DNA of 64,000 bases, taken from assembly GCF_020921035.1 (NCBI RefSeq), contig NC_063156.1:7874001-7938000 (forward strand). The letters are read 5' to 3'. Shown here piece after piece: positions 25,845 to 36,171 of the stretch. Within the stretch, counting starts at the first letter, position 1; each line of letters starts with the position of its first letter. Both the position numbers and the translations under genes were made by a program. The notes beneath the pieces are model-generated. The model was not told the origin of the DNA. It did no database searches and worked only from the letters and a program-made list of their open reading frames with translations. The stretch is from Rhodamnia argentea. Taxonomy: Eukaryota; Streptophyta; Magnoliopsida; Myrtales; Myrtaceae.

Positions 25845-26237
25845 ATGGACAACTCCATCCTCAATAACTCTTGCACCAGAACAATCATTCTTGTGGCTCT
25901 ACTTCTCTCCCTCATGTCTCCCGGTACAATCAATTCAATTGGGACGTGCCTAGGATCCCATGCGACGGGCTATCCCGAGTTCCGGCCCGTGGCGGCGGCG
26001 GCGGAGCCCCCCGTCCTCGAGCAGCTGCTCCTCCCCGAGGACGGGGCTGGGAGGGGGCGGCGGCTTGGGCCGTTCCAGCTCTGCCTCGCGTGCAAGTGCT
26101 GCGCGGCGGCCACGCCGACGCCCGTTTGCGCCACGATGCCGTGCTGCTTCGGCATCGACTGCCAGCTCCCGAACAAGCCCTTCGGGGTGTGCGCCTTCGT
26201 TCCCAGGTCCTGCAACTGCACATCCTGTACCGTTTAG
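25845..26237 (+). CDS. Small secreted cysteine-rich protein (plant family of unknown function)
   Basis: A single-exon gene for 130 residues. The N-terminus has a hydrophobic stretch (TIILVALLLSLMSPGTI, about 13-29) that reads as a signal peptide. A low-complexity Ala/Pro/Gly linker follows. The C-terminal 50 residues pack twelve cysteines: FQLCLACKCCA, CATMPCCFGIDCQLPN, KPFGVCAFVPRSCNCTSC. The density and spacing suggest a disulfide-knotted domain. I recall a conserved plant family with this C-terminus, listed as a domain of unknown function (possibly DUF7866), but cannot confirm it. No catalytic site is visible. A longer in-frame start at 25701 would place sequence ahead of the signal peptide, so I prefer 25845. 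Role unknown; extracellular location is inferred. Confidence 0.75.
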   Translation: MDNSILNNSCTRTIILVALLLSLMSPGTINSIGTCLGSHATGYPEFRPVAAAAEPPVLEQLLLPEDGAGRGRRLGPFQLCLACKCCAAATPTPVCATMPCCFGIDCQLPNKPFGVCAFVPRSCNCTSCTV

Positions 26238-26973
26238 CATCACCAACGTTGGTACACGGTCTTCCTATGTTGCTACAGAAATCAGAACTTGAAAGGATGC
26301 TGATGATTTGTTGGAATCCTTGCCTGGTCTTTGCTTTTGTGAGGGTATACTGAAATTGGGGGACACTTTTTGATTATGTCAATTTCTATTTTTTTTTTTT
26401 TCAATTGATTGAGGCTGTACACAATGTGCATAGAACTATAGGCTTGTAGATACTCATTATTGTTAAGTGTTTGACATTTCATCGGACCTAGACCTATCTA
26501 TTTATTTCCAAATCCAAATGTAAGTTTCTCCAAAGTACTGTTGTCGCGACAAAAGAAGGGAGTACGATTCCTCTCTTCGCTTCCTTCCATCGACGTCGTC
26601 TTGCTAACTGGACTGACTCTGGTTCGGAGAAAATATCACGAGATGAGGTCGAAACCATCGCGATGAGAAAAATCTCTCGCGTGGGCTGAAATCGAGCCTC
26701 ATATTTTGAAACTGTCCTTCGCATGTACCTGCAACACTATAGGCTCGGTCGTCCGGCCCGGCGGCGAGAGGATGAAACCCCGACCCGGTCATAACATGTT
26801 TTGTGGTCCAGATCTATCAAGTTTTCGTCATCGATCCAGTACATCACGGGTCCAATCCAACCCGAAATACTAACTTGGAGCCGACGAGAGAGTTGCCCCG
26901 ATCTTAACTGGAGCCTTGACCGGGATCAAACGGACCGAAGTGCATGCAATACGCACATAGACCTTAATTTGTT

Positions 26974-28205
26974 CAAGAAAAATTTCAAATAAGGGCTTCA
27001 AATGCTATTATTTTCTCAAATAAGGCCGTGAAGTGGATTGTATTTCAAATAAAGATCTGCGGTGCCTTCATTTTTTTCAAAGAAGGGCCTGACCAATGGT
27101 ATTTTCATCATTTACCTTATTTATTTGTTTTTTCCCTTTTTTTTTCTTTCATTTTACTTTTTTTGTTTTCCCTTACTTCTTGCCGATGGCCGATCTCGAG
27201 CAATGGCCGATAGAGGTGTCAAACTTGTGGGTCCAATCGAAAATGGTTTGATACATATCGACCCATTTAATCCATTTAACCCATTTTTATACATTACAAA
27301 TATAACGACTTATACCTGATTCGACCCATACCGACCCGACCCGTATTACTTAAACACTTATATATTTAACCCGGAATACTCGTTTCTTATAATTTATTAA
27401 AAAATGATATCACTAAAACACTTTCATGTGATACAAATCTAGTGAGAATTTTTACAATTTTTTAGCAAATTATTTTATATTTTATATTTATTTGAAAAAT
27501 TATTTTCTAATTTCTTTTCCTTTTTCCCTCTGAAATCCGGCAGTCGACCGATAGGGGCGGTGTTCTACCTCTTGAACATTTTTTATATTTCTTAATATTA
27601 TATTTCTTTCTTTCTTTTACTTATAAAAAGTAAAAATTAAAAAATATAAACTAACATACTTGAGGTCTATTTATAACTGGAGTTCTTGTCATTGTGTGAC
27701 CCAACCCAATTGATGACTTAATGAGTTGAAAATGGGTTCCAATGTGTGACCCAATTTTGACTCATCTGATTCAACTAGACCCATTTTCATTTGATCCTTA
27801 AAAACTTATAACCCATATCTAACCCATTTGGATAAAATGAGTAAAAAAATGGGTCATGGACCCGTATTGACCTCTCTAATGGCCTGCCATCGGCAAGGCC
27901 GGGCGAGGGCAGGCCTCGGCTCGCCCAAGCGAGGCCCTTGCTTGAGACCGGCCATCGGTGAGAAAGAAGGGAAAAAAAAGAAAAAATAATAAATGGGAAA
28001 AAAGAAAACAATAGAAAACAGATAAATGACAAAAATGCCCTTGGTCGGGCCCTTATTTGAAACAACGAAGGTACTTTAAACTTTTATTTGAAACAATATT
28101 CACTTTAAATCTTTATTTGAGAAAATTATTTGAAATAATGTCCACTTTAAACCCTTATTTGAAAAATTATTTGAAATAATGTTCACTTTAAACTCTTATT
28201 TGAAA
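26974..28205. mobile_element. Foldback element split by a nested second element
   Basis: The left arm (about 26974-27211) contains repeated TTTCAAATAAGGxxx units, then AAGGGCCTGACCAATGG, a pyrimidine-rich run and GCCGATGGCCG. The right arm (about 27880-28205) returns the same in inverse order: GGCCGGCCATCGGTG-like core, purine-rich run, GACAAAAATGCCCTTGGTCGG and several TTATTTGAAA units with about 50-bp spacing. Between the arms lies a separate element (27212-27877). Relatives are at 61605-62275 and, as a core only, at 48719-49060. Confidence 0.6.
27212..27877. mobile_element. Nested inverted-repeat element (GAGGTGTCAA family)
   Basis: It begins AGAGGTGTCAAACTTGTGGG and ends in the inverse, TATTGACCTCTCT. 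Several ACCCATTT words stand near both ends in opposite orientation, and the interior is AT-rich and non-coding. It sits inside the core of the foldback element at 26974-28205, so it is the younger insertion. Another copy is at 40407-40782 and a right-hand part at 49095-49258. Confidence 0.55.
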
Positions 28206-28949
28206 AAAATAAGAGCACTTCATATTTTTGTCCAGAATTTTTCCATTTGTTCAAGAAGGTGTACGTGGTCTACTTCTTTCCCATTTCTTGCGTCAGCCAG
28301 GCAAATCCCTTGCCAAAGCAATGACGTCAAGGCACTCAGGAATATCAAATTTTCGATGCCTGTGTATCTATATTCTGTATTCTAGATTAATGTACAGGAC
28401 AGGGTGGTTATGATGCCTCCATTTCATACGATTTGATCCAATTCCTTGCTTTTATGTGAATTTGATGTAAATGTTATTACTGATGAATATTTTAGACCAA
28501 TACCGAACGTATGATAACATCTCATGAATGCATATATTTTCATTCCAATAATTCATGGATTGCGCAACTCAACTAGATCACCTCAATTCTTCCTTTTGTT
28601 TTTCTCTTTTTCAAGGAGTCGAAGCAATAAAAACCTCTCATTAGAATGAAAACGAAAACTGAAATGTCAGGTCATGATCTACCAAGGAATTCCAACTTTT
28701 ATAAGAAGCTGCCGGCTTGACAGTCTGATAGCACTGTTAATTATTTCTGACTATACGATCTTTCAAACAATTAATACTTTATGCAAAACACACAGTGATG
28801 ATGTGTGAATTTATAACTGATATTGTACAGACCCACGACAGTATAGTCGGGAAAGCAATTCCCTTTTTAATAATTCAAGGGTTCACGGGAATGGAGATCT
28901 TGTTACCTAAAAACCCATGAAATGCCCTGTAAGCTTAATGAGCCGGTTA
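28206..28949. other. Intergenic, no gene seen
   Basis: Mixed sequence between two mobile elements. No coding region or repeat with a visible partner. Confidence 0.35.
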
Positions 28950-29416
28950 GGCTACGTTTGATTTAGATTTTTCAATGGACTTTAGATGCCTAAAGCCCCT
29001 TGGGGAAAATTTAGGGTATTTGACAAGTTTTCCCAAGGGGCTTTAGGCCAAACACTAGCTTTGGAAGAGCTAAAAACACAAGTCCCGCCGCCTTGGGCTT
29101 TCAAGATTCGCGGAATGCTAAAATTGGGCTTAATAATTCTTCCAAAATTACCTCAATTTTTTATTTTTCCCCTTGTTGTTACTATCCATTTTTTGGCTCG
29201 CCAGCAGCCTAAGCCATTCTCCGATCGGCAAATGATTTGATTTTTTTTTAATAAAAAAATTGCAGTTAAAAGCCCTTTGCAAAATTTTTTTGGGAAGCAC
29301 TATTTAACAGAAATTGCTATAAAAGGGTTATTTACCAAACACCATTTAAAACCTCTTAAACTAAAAGTCTTTGCATTTTTCTAAGACCCATTTTTAAAGT
29401 CGAACCAAACGCAGCC
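28950..29416. mobile_element. MITE with GGCTACGTTTG ends
   Basis: The left end reads GGCTACGTTTGATTTAGA and the inverted right end reads GGCTGCGTTTGGTTCGAC. TA stands on both outer sides. Inside is a short near-palindrome (CTAAAGCCCCTTGGGGAAAA and its inverse within 60 bases). The class is uncertain: a TA target duplication would suit a mariner-like element, a TWA one a Harbinger-like element. Confidence 0.55.
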
Positions 29417-30020
29417 TAGGTCTAGGTGTTTGGCCCCGACCCAGAACAGTTTGCGCACTCACTAGGTGGGATCTAAACGAACGATATGCAATTCTTGAGC
29501 TGAAAATTTCCGAATTATCCAACCATCGGTTGTCTTCTTTTTTGGAAGCACTCCAATTCATGAGGTGGAAATCCCCCAAGGACCAAACCACCCATACCAA
29601 CTCGAAGGCGGTTTGGAGAAACCTTACGTGAGACATAAACATCAGCTTCGTTCCTCGATATAACAGGATGTACAATGAGAAATTTAAAAAGACATTGCAC
29701 GTCCTTCTTTCCCCAATTTTATTTATTTTTTTTTTTGGCTGATGTCGCTGGCATGACTCGTAAAGATCTTCGCGTGACATCGCACGGATCGTCCACCACG
29801 AACTAAAGGAACAAAATCAAGAATGTCGTCAACAATAATTGTATTACGACCGCTCACGAGCATCCACTTCAGTTGTTTTCTCGCCATATTATTTAATGCA
29901 TAAACACCCTCTTTAGTCACTTCAAGAATCTCCCATTTCGATTCCTAATTACCTGACATTAGGATCAGCAACGCCGCCCCTAGATTTTTCCTTGCAAGTG
30001 TACTTATAACATCAGGCTAA
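29417..30020. other. Intergenic with an exon-like orphan reading frame on the minus strand
   Basis: On the minus strand, from about 29943 to 29723, an open frame reads smoothly like protein (ESKWEILEVTKEGVYALNNM onward, with VDDILDFVPLVRGG). It directly follows a possible acceptor (ATTAG at 29944-29948) and runs into a polypyrimidine/A tract at about 29721-29733. I do not recognise it and found no neighbouring exons. The rest of the stretch holds nothing I can name. Confidence 0.3.
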
Positions 30021-30365
30021 GGGGAAAATTACCTGTAATTATGTCGATTCAGCCATAAACCTTTTTTTTTTTTGTCATTTCAAGCTAAAACTTTTGTATT
30101 TGTGTCAATTCAGTCCATCCAGCCAATTTTGACCGAAAATCGCCGATGGGAAGACGAAGAAAGTAGGAAAAGAAATACATAAATAATAGAATCTTTTTAA
30201 AATATTAAAATATTACTAAAAATTGTCACGTCAACGCCGACAGCTCCACGTCAGCGATTTTCGATCAAAATTGGCTAGATGGACTGAATTGACATAAATG
30301 TAAAGGGTTTAATACTGAATTAACACAACTGCAATAGGTTTAGGATTTTTTTGATAATTTTTCCT
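30021..30365. mobile_element. Foldback-type palindromic element, second copy
   Basis: It has the same arms as the element at 25010-25562. The left arm has CAATTCAGTCCATCCAGCCA and TTTGACCGAAAATCGC. The right arm has AGCGATTTTCGATCAAAATT, GATGGACTGAATTG and TAGGTTTAGGATTTTTTTGA. The core is much shorter here, about 80 bp. Confidence 0.65.
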
Positions 30366-32538
30366 CTCACAAATTATCCAGAAAATTAAAATTAGGAAAT
30401 TTGGACATTATATGGTGGCTGCAAAAGAAGCCAAAGCTCTCTCAATTTGGACGTGTGCGTGCTCACATTACCTACTCTCTCTCTTTTTTCCTTACTTGGC
30501 CCTACTTAATTATCGATGAATCTCTCATTTGGGTGTCCATTTCGTTGAAAATGTTGGGTGCTCGTCCCATATTTTACTAAGGTTTTAGTCCTAATTAGAT
30601 TCGAATTTTGTTTACGTAGGTACAAAGTTGTTCTGGTGGTGACCTTGAACGGCACCGATTGACCCAACTTGTCGTTTGTTCAGCTTCGCGGACTAAATCA
30701 TTTCTCCAATGTGAATAGAAAATGGGGGAAATGTGACCATTCGTAGCTGTGATCGCGCAGGAGATTTCGTGCGAGCTTTTTCTGAATCACGACATCGAGA
30801 TAGAGAGAACAAAGAGGACAACAAAGAGATCTTATTCCAATCGATTTTGGCTGTTAAGGGTTTTTAGCCTCGCGTGATGATCAAGTTGCACATTAGTACG
30901 ATACGAGGGAAAGAAACAAAGTTTTTCGATTATCATGATTCCTCGAACAAACTCGTTTTGGAGAGATTCTTCAAGAACATCGAGGTTTCTCGGGACATTT
31001 TTTTTCGTTCTCGCTTACGAAATTTTCTTCCTCGTCGGATGGTGTCTTGGTTAGCTTTCGCGTGGCATTTACGGAACGACGATTCAGCATAACTTTTTTC
31101 GCAACGATTTTGATTACGAATGTAGGTTGATTATTTGGTATGGCCTTCTTGTAGCAGTTTCGATCGTGAAAAGAATGTGATGCGGCACGCCTCACAATAG
31201 CAATATTTCTGTGGCTCTAGCTGCTTTTAGTAAACTACTCCTCCTAGTAGGAGTGTGCAAAAGAATCGGGAATCGCCCAGACTAAATAGAACCGAACCGA
31301 CCGATTCTTGTTTGTTCTCATGGGAATAGGTCTGGTTCCCTGTTCCAAGTGGGAACCATCCACTCAGACCAATCGGACTGAATCAGTTTACATATACATA
31401 TAAATTCAAGCTCTCTCGGTCTCACACAATCACAAACTCACACTAATGTGACTCACCTCACGATAGCCCAAAAAAACCCTAGCCTGTCCTCTCGCCTGTC
31501 AACTCTCCGTCTCGACTCTCGTCCCTAGCCTTTCCTCTCGCCTTTCACACTCCGTCTTCATCTCGCCTCTCCTTGCACCGGCTGAGCTCTTGATCTCATC
31601 GGCCTCCTGATGGTGGTTGGATGGTCATTGGTGCTTGATCCGGGTGAGCTGATGAGGGGGCTAGTTGGCTTAAATAGAAAATCCCAACCATTTCTTGCAC
31701 GTATGATGATGGTGCTCATGAGATCTTTCTCGCGCGTGAGTCTTTTTCGAGTGACGTTGGTGTTTGGTGGGACAGATTTCATAGACCCAATCAGGAATTG
31801 GAAGGGACCATGAACTGGTTTCCGAGTGCATTCATGGAACCAGTGGATAGATCCCGATTCCCATTTTGTGGAACCTGCCCCTAGCGGGCGATCCCCGTTT
31901 TCAAGGTGGGAACCCCCCACCTTGAAACGAATCACCCTAACCTCTTGGGTCCAAGAGATTGCAACACACAAGTAACATCATTTCTCAATAAAGTAGGTAT
32001 GTAGTTCAGTCATAGTCCTAAATGGCTACAAAGTTCAGCTCTTTGGTTTAGCAGAATGAAATCAGCTGAAGTCGGAAATAGGGATTTCATGATATGCTAG
32101 GACGTAATCGTATTTATTTATAATCTCAACAATCCCTTGGATTATGCAATAAGATTATGTAACTACATCATCAAACATCCAATTTTGTTTGGTATATAGA
32201 TTTACGCGTGAAGTGAAATGTCACATTGTGTCATATATCGTAATCCTTAAAGATATAGAATAGAAAGTAAACTCTAAGATTTGAGAACCGCAAATTAAAA
32301 GATTAGAGATTGAATCTAGTTTAAAATGAAACACGTCATAGACGAGGCAAGCGAGCAAAGTTAAAACTCGTTTCTCCCACCGTTCAAACGTTTGAAATGG
32401 AAAGGAGTAACAGCTCGAGCCGGTTTTGGAGCGGCTAAGAAGGTCGTCCTAGGTTTGTGCACCGAAGAGACGATGCCAACGAGGACACTAGTTTAGACAA
32501 ACTTGGGATTCTCCCCACTAAACCTTTCGATAGGTTTT
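30366..32538. other. Intergenic with worn repeat sequence
   Basis: No gene seen. At about 31250-31950 there are GGAACC-type words in both orientations (GAACCGAACCGACC on the left, GGTGGGAACCCCCCACC on the right). They resemble a degenerate inverted-repeat element also hinted at in 50190-50270 and 63485-63900. The boundaries are unclear. Confidence 0.35.
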
Positions 32539-33240
32539 GATGTGACCAAAGGAAATTAATTTAATTTAATTAATTTGATTAATTAATCCCCTAAAGAAGA
32601 TTACAAGAAAACGTACGAATTGTTAGGTGGCCACATTCTTCTGTGGGGACTAATAAGGATCCAACGGGGTCCTCGTCCACGTCCCTTGGCGCATTTCCTC
32701 GTAGACAATGCCGGCTTCTAATCCATTGATCCACATAGAAAAATATAAATAAAGAGAGAGAGAGAGAGAGACTTGCTTTTCTTTCCTTTTTCTTTTTGTT
32801 ATACACATAGATCTCTTAATTGGTTCTGATTGATATTTTGCTAGGTTAGATAATCATCCTATAAAGTTTATAAACAAGTTCACGTACTCTTCATTAGTCA
32901 ATGTACATAATATTATATTCTTCCGTCATTATTTTTCTCAACTTGGTATCGGAGCCATTGATGCCTACATCGAGTCCGATACATGGGGTGGCGTTCACGA
33001 CACTCGCATCTTCCTTGGTTCTCCAACCAAGATCGAAACCTTTGGTTGCTATTCGGTATACTTCCGCTGCTCATCTTGGGAAACTGGCACCGCCATCAGA
33101 CGAGCGAAACCTTGAAATTGCGTCACCAACAAACCCCCAACACAGCCACACGCGCCACGGCATCTCGGACCCGGTCTGCCTTCCGATGGTGATTTGGATG
33201 CCTTCCGCTGCTAATTTCGAAAAACAACGAGCTTGACAAA
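32539..33240 (+). mobile_element. Fossil LTR-retrotransposon end (LTR plus primer-binding site), Copia-like
   Basis: TGGTATCGGAGCC at 32944-32956 is one base off the usual plant initiator-methionine-tRNA primer-binding site. It follows sequence ending in CA, as an LTR end should. The LTR probably starts near 32539. About 280 bases of internal leader follow before similarity to such elements fades near 33240. No coding part or second LTR is visible, so this is a broken, fairly old remnant. The Copia assignment is an inference from the binding site and LTR style. Confidence 0.5.
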
Positions 33241-34286
33241 AAAAAGGGGGGGGGAATTTATTCTACAAAATTAAAGAAATGTATTAAATTTTTTTTTCAC
33301 ATGGGGGGCAAGAGGAAGAGGGGGAACTACTTGGTTTGATGTCAGCAAGACTTTATGAAGACAAAAAAAAAAAAGTTGATGTAATTTGTTTTAGGATGTT
33401 GGAGATGAGTCGTGCCCATGTTGGAACTCGAAGCCAAGACAAAATGATGACTTCACTTAATTCCCGGGACCAAATTCTCTACTTCAATCATCTCAAATTT
33501 TTATAACACTTACAGTACGAAGTGACCCACGTCTTATAAAGATGAGATAATCTCCCATTTATATAATATGTATTTATACCCTCTCGCTTTATCTTTAAAA
33601 CTCCCTTTTCATTTACTAATTTCATCTCTTCCAGCTTAAGTGGAAATTTCGATTTCAATGGATAGTTCAATAATAGGAGAATTCTATTTTTCATGAGCCT
33701 TACCAAATGTCGCTTGTTGTATCGTTTTTCTTTTTTTTTCTTCCGGGTTATAAAGCTGAATGAATATATCAACTCATTTGTTACTACAACTTTTCGTCCC
33801 TCCACCCCCAAAAGGAGATTTGATTTCTCCTCTAATTTGAGAGCTAATTGAGTTGATTATTATAGTTAAGAACGACAAAACTAGGATAGAAGAATTGAGG
33901 GTATTCTTGTATATTTAGATATATCATAATGAAGATCCTATCGGCCTATTTATAGGCTTCATTAGATCACTATCTAAAGCAATATATCAATAAAGATACG
34001 CACAATCTTTAAAAATACGAAAAATTAACAGAAATATCTCTAAATAAGAGACTATCCCAAAGAGTCCCAGGCATAAAATGTTCTCTCGTTTCTAAAATGA
34101 ATCACGAGATTATTAGGGCATTATCCAACGCCGCTTCTTGGAAGTATGAAAAGCAAATGGTGGTAGGGAATCACAAAGGCAGAGATGGCAAACCCTATTG
34201 GCTAAAAATAATAATAATAATAATAATCAAGAGGGTCATTGATGGGGGCATAAAGCGAAGGTCCTACGTAATTGAGTAGTGTTAGC
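33241..34286. other. Intergenic, no gene seen
   Basis: AT-rich sequence upstream of the LOR gene, with a short AAT run near 34210. No gene supported. Confidence 0.4.
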
Positions 34287-34495
34287 CACTAAGCGATACA
34301 ACCATCCGAAACCAAGGTCTTCTCCATCTCTCTCTCTCTCTCCAAACACTTCCTATTGACTCCAAACTTCCAAATATAAAACGTATCCATCCCACGAGAA
34401 ACTTGAAATCTCGCACTCAAGAGCCAAACCCCACGTTCTTTCTCTCTCTCTCTCTCCCACCACACGGACTTGTGGTCATTGGAGAAGCCATCGCC

Positions 34496-35659
34496 ATGTG
34501 GAGGGTTCACCCGGACGAGACCCGGTGCGAGTACCGGTCTCGCCAGGAGAGGAACGGGGGCTCCGGCGACGCCATTAGCCCGTCGAGGCTCACCGTCTGG
34601 AAGAAGTCGAGCATGAGCTTCCAAGGGACCGATGGGTTCACGGTGTTCGATCAGCGCGGGGGCTGGTCTTCCGGGTCGATAACTACTCGAGGAAAGGCCA
34701 GTGCGCGCACGGCGGAGGAGGGCTTGTGCTGATGGATGGAGTTGGAAATGCCCTTCTAACTCTGAGACCTCAGGTGATCGATTCTCTTTATGTTTCACCC
34801 TGCCTCATGAAGCAGCTAGCTTTGATGCCACAATAATTTGCTTCTATGCAGCTGTAACTTTAGGAGAAATTACATTCCACCTTCGTTTTCATATTAGATT
34901 GCATAGAACGACCGGAAAAAATTGGAGGTAGACTCGTGCCATTCACAGTTTCTCTTGTTTATCGCCTCGCCGCCAAGAGCGATCGCTCGGGTTATACGGG
35001 CCGATCATTCCAAGGAGTCTAGGCTTTCAAAAGAGGGCTATGTTACACAATTTCCGAAATATAATAAATATATACACTCTCCAATTAATGCATAATATTA
35101 ATGTCCCTTCGGATTTGGAGTAATCAAGATTGTTTTGAGATTTGAATTGGCTCTAGCTACAAAAATCTGCAAAAAAAACCACAATTTCCTCTGAGAAATT
35201 TTGTCCAATTTCTTCTGTGAAACTTAATGTTAGTGTTGTGTTGTCTCACAGGCTCTGAGCATGCAATGCCAGTGGCACGCCTATAAGGGAGAGAGCGACT
35301 ATGGAAAGAGGACTCCCAATATGAGAGTATTTTCCATGAGGAGGAGTTCACTGCTCTTTCACAAGAACAGCAACATTGAAGCTGAGGTGTTCTTGGGGGG
35401 AGGGTGCGCGAAGCACGGTCAGGCACCGGATTTCGCAATTGAAGGCTCGTTCACGAGGCGAAACTGCGTCATCAGGAGCTCCACGGGGGAGCTCGCAGCA
35501 AAGATAACAAGGAAGAGAGCGAACACGGCAGTCCTGCTCGGGGACGACGTGTTCAGCCTGGTGGTGCAACCGGGGTTCGACCTGGAGCTCGCCATGGCGT
35601 TTGTTGTGATCTTGGATCGGATCTGTAGGAAACCCTACACACCGGTTTTGTGTTCTTAG
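34496..35659 (+). CDS. LURP-one-related (LOR) protein, frame broken in exon 1
   Basis: LOR proteins (tubby-like C-terminal fold, about 200-225 residues) are plant proteins, some linked to basal defence. Two exons are seen. Exon 1 (34496-34773) encodes MWRVHP, then LTVWKKSSMSFQGTDGFTVF. After GATCAGCGC the family sequence continues only in another frame, as LVFRVDNYSRKGQ, then GGGLVLMDGVGNALLTLRPQ. The break falls at a run of five G (34658-34662), where one extra base would keep the frame. The donor is CAG followed by GTGATC. Exon 2 (35252-35659) follows a clean CTCACAG acceptor and is open: ALSMQCQWHAYKGE, VLLGDDVFSLVVQPGFDLEL and a C-terminal hydrophobic helix. Exon 2 shows no decay, so either a sequencing slip in the G run or a very recent loss of function is possible. 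The leader holds (CT)n repeats. Confidence 0.7.
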
Positions 35660-36171
35660 ACGACGGTGGATGAATATTCGGAGGGCGAAGAGAGAGACGC
35701 ACATAGTACAGACAGCCACATTCATAGAATTCTTATTGTTCAATCCCATCTCGTTCGCAGAAGCCTTGTACTGTATATTCCTCATAAGGTCTGTAAACTG
35801 GAAATTTCCATGGCTTTAACTTAAGGAGGAACCTCACTCGCCATCCATCATAGGAGATCAGCATTTTACATTACAGCGATCGCATCCCTTTCCATTCTAC
35901 CAATTCCAATTCCCACGCAAGTCGCTAGGAAGTGTCGGGGCAGGGGGGGCATCGCCATGTTCGCCGATTCATTCCAGTTTCGATTTCGTGTTTGGGTATT
36001 CATCCTTCGCCCGCTGTCGGGGTTGACCAAGCAACATATATAATGCAGATTTGACTTACTTGGTTGATCCATATAACAACTAGGATGGCGATCTTCACTC
36101 CTGGTAGTTTCTACAACCTGAGACGTAAGGTCAATGATGTCAAGCTGCATAAGAATCAATATTGACAATGG
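35660..36171 (+). other. 3' flank of the LOR gene, copied at 50817-51351
   Basis: About 525 bases after the LOR stop codon recur at 50817-51351 with scattered differences (for example CATTCATAGAATTCTTATTG and AGAAGCCTTGTACTGTATA in both). Much of it is probably 3' untranslated sequence. Confidence 0.7.
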
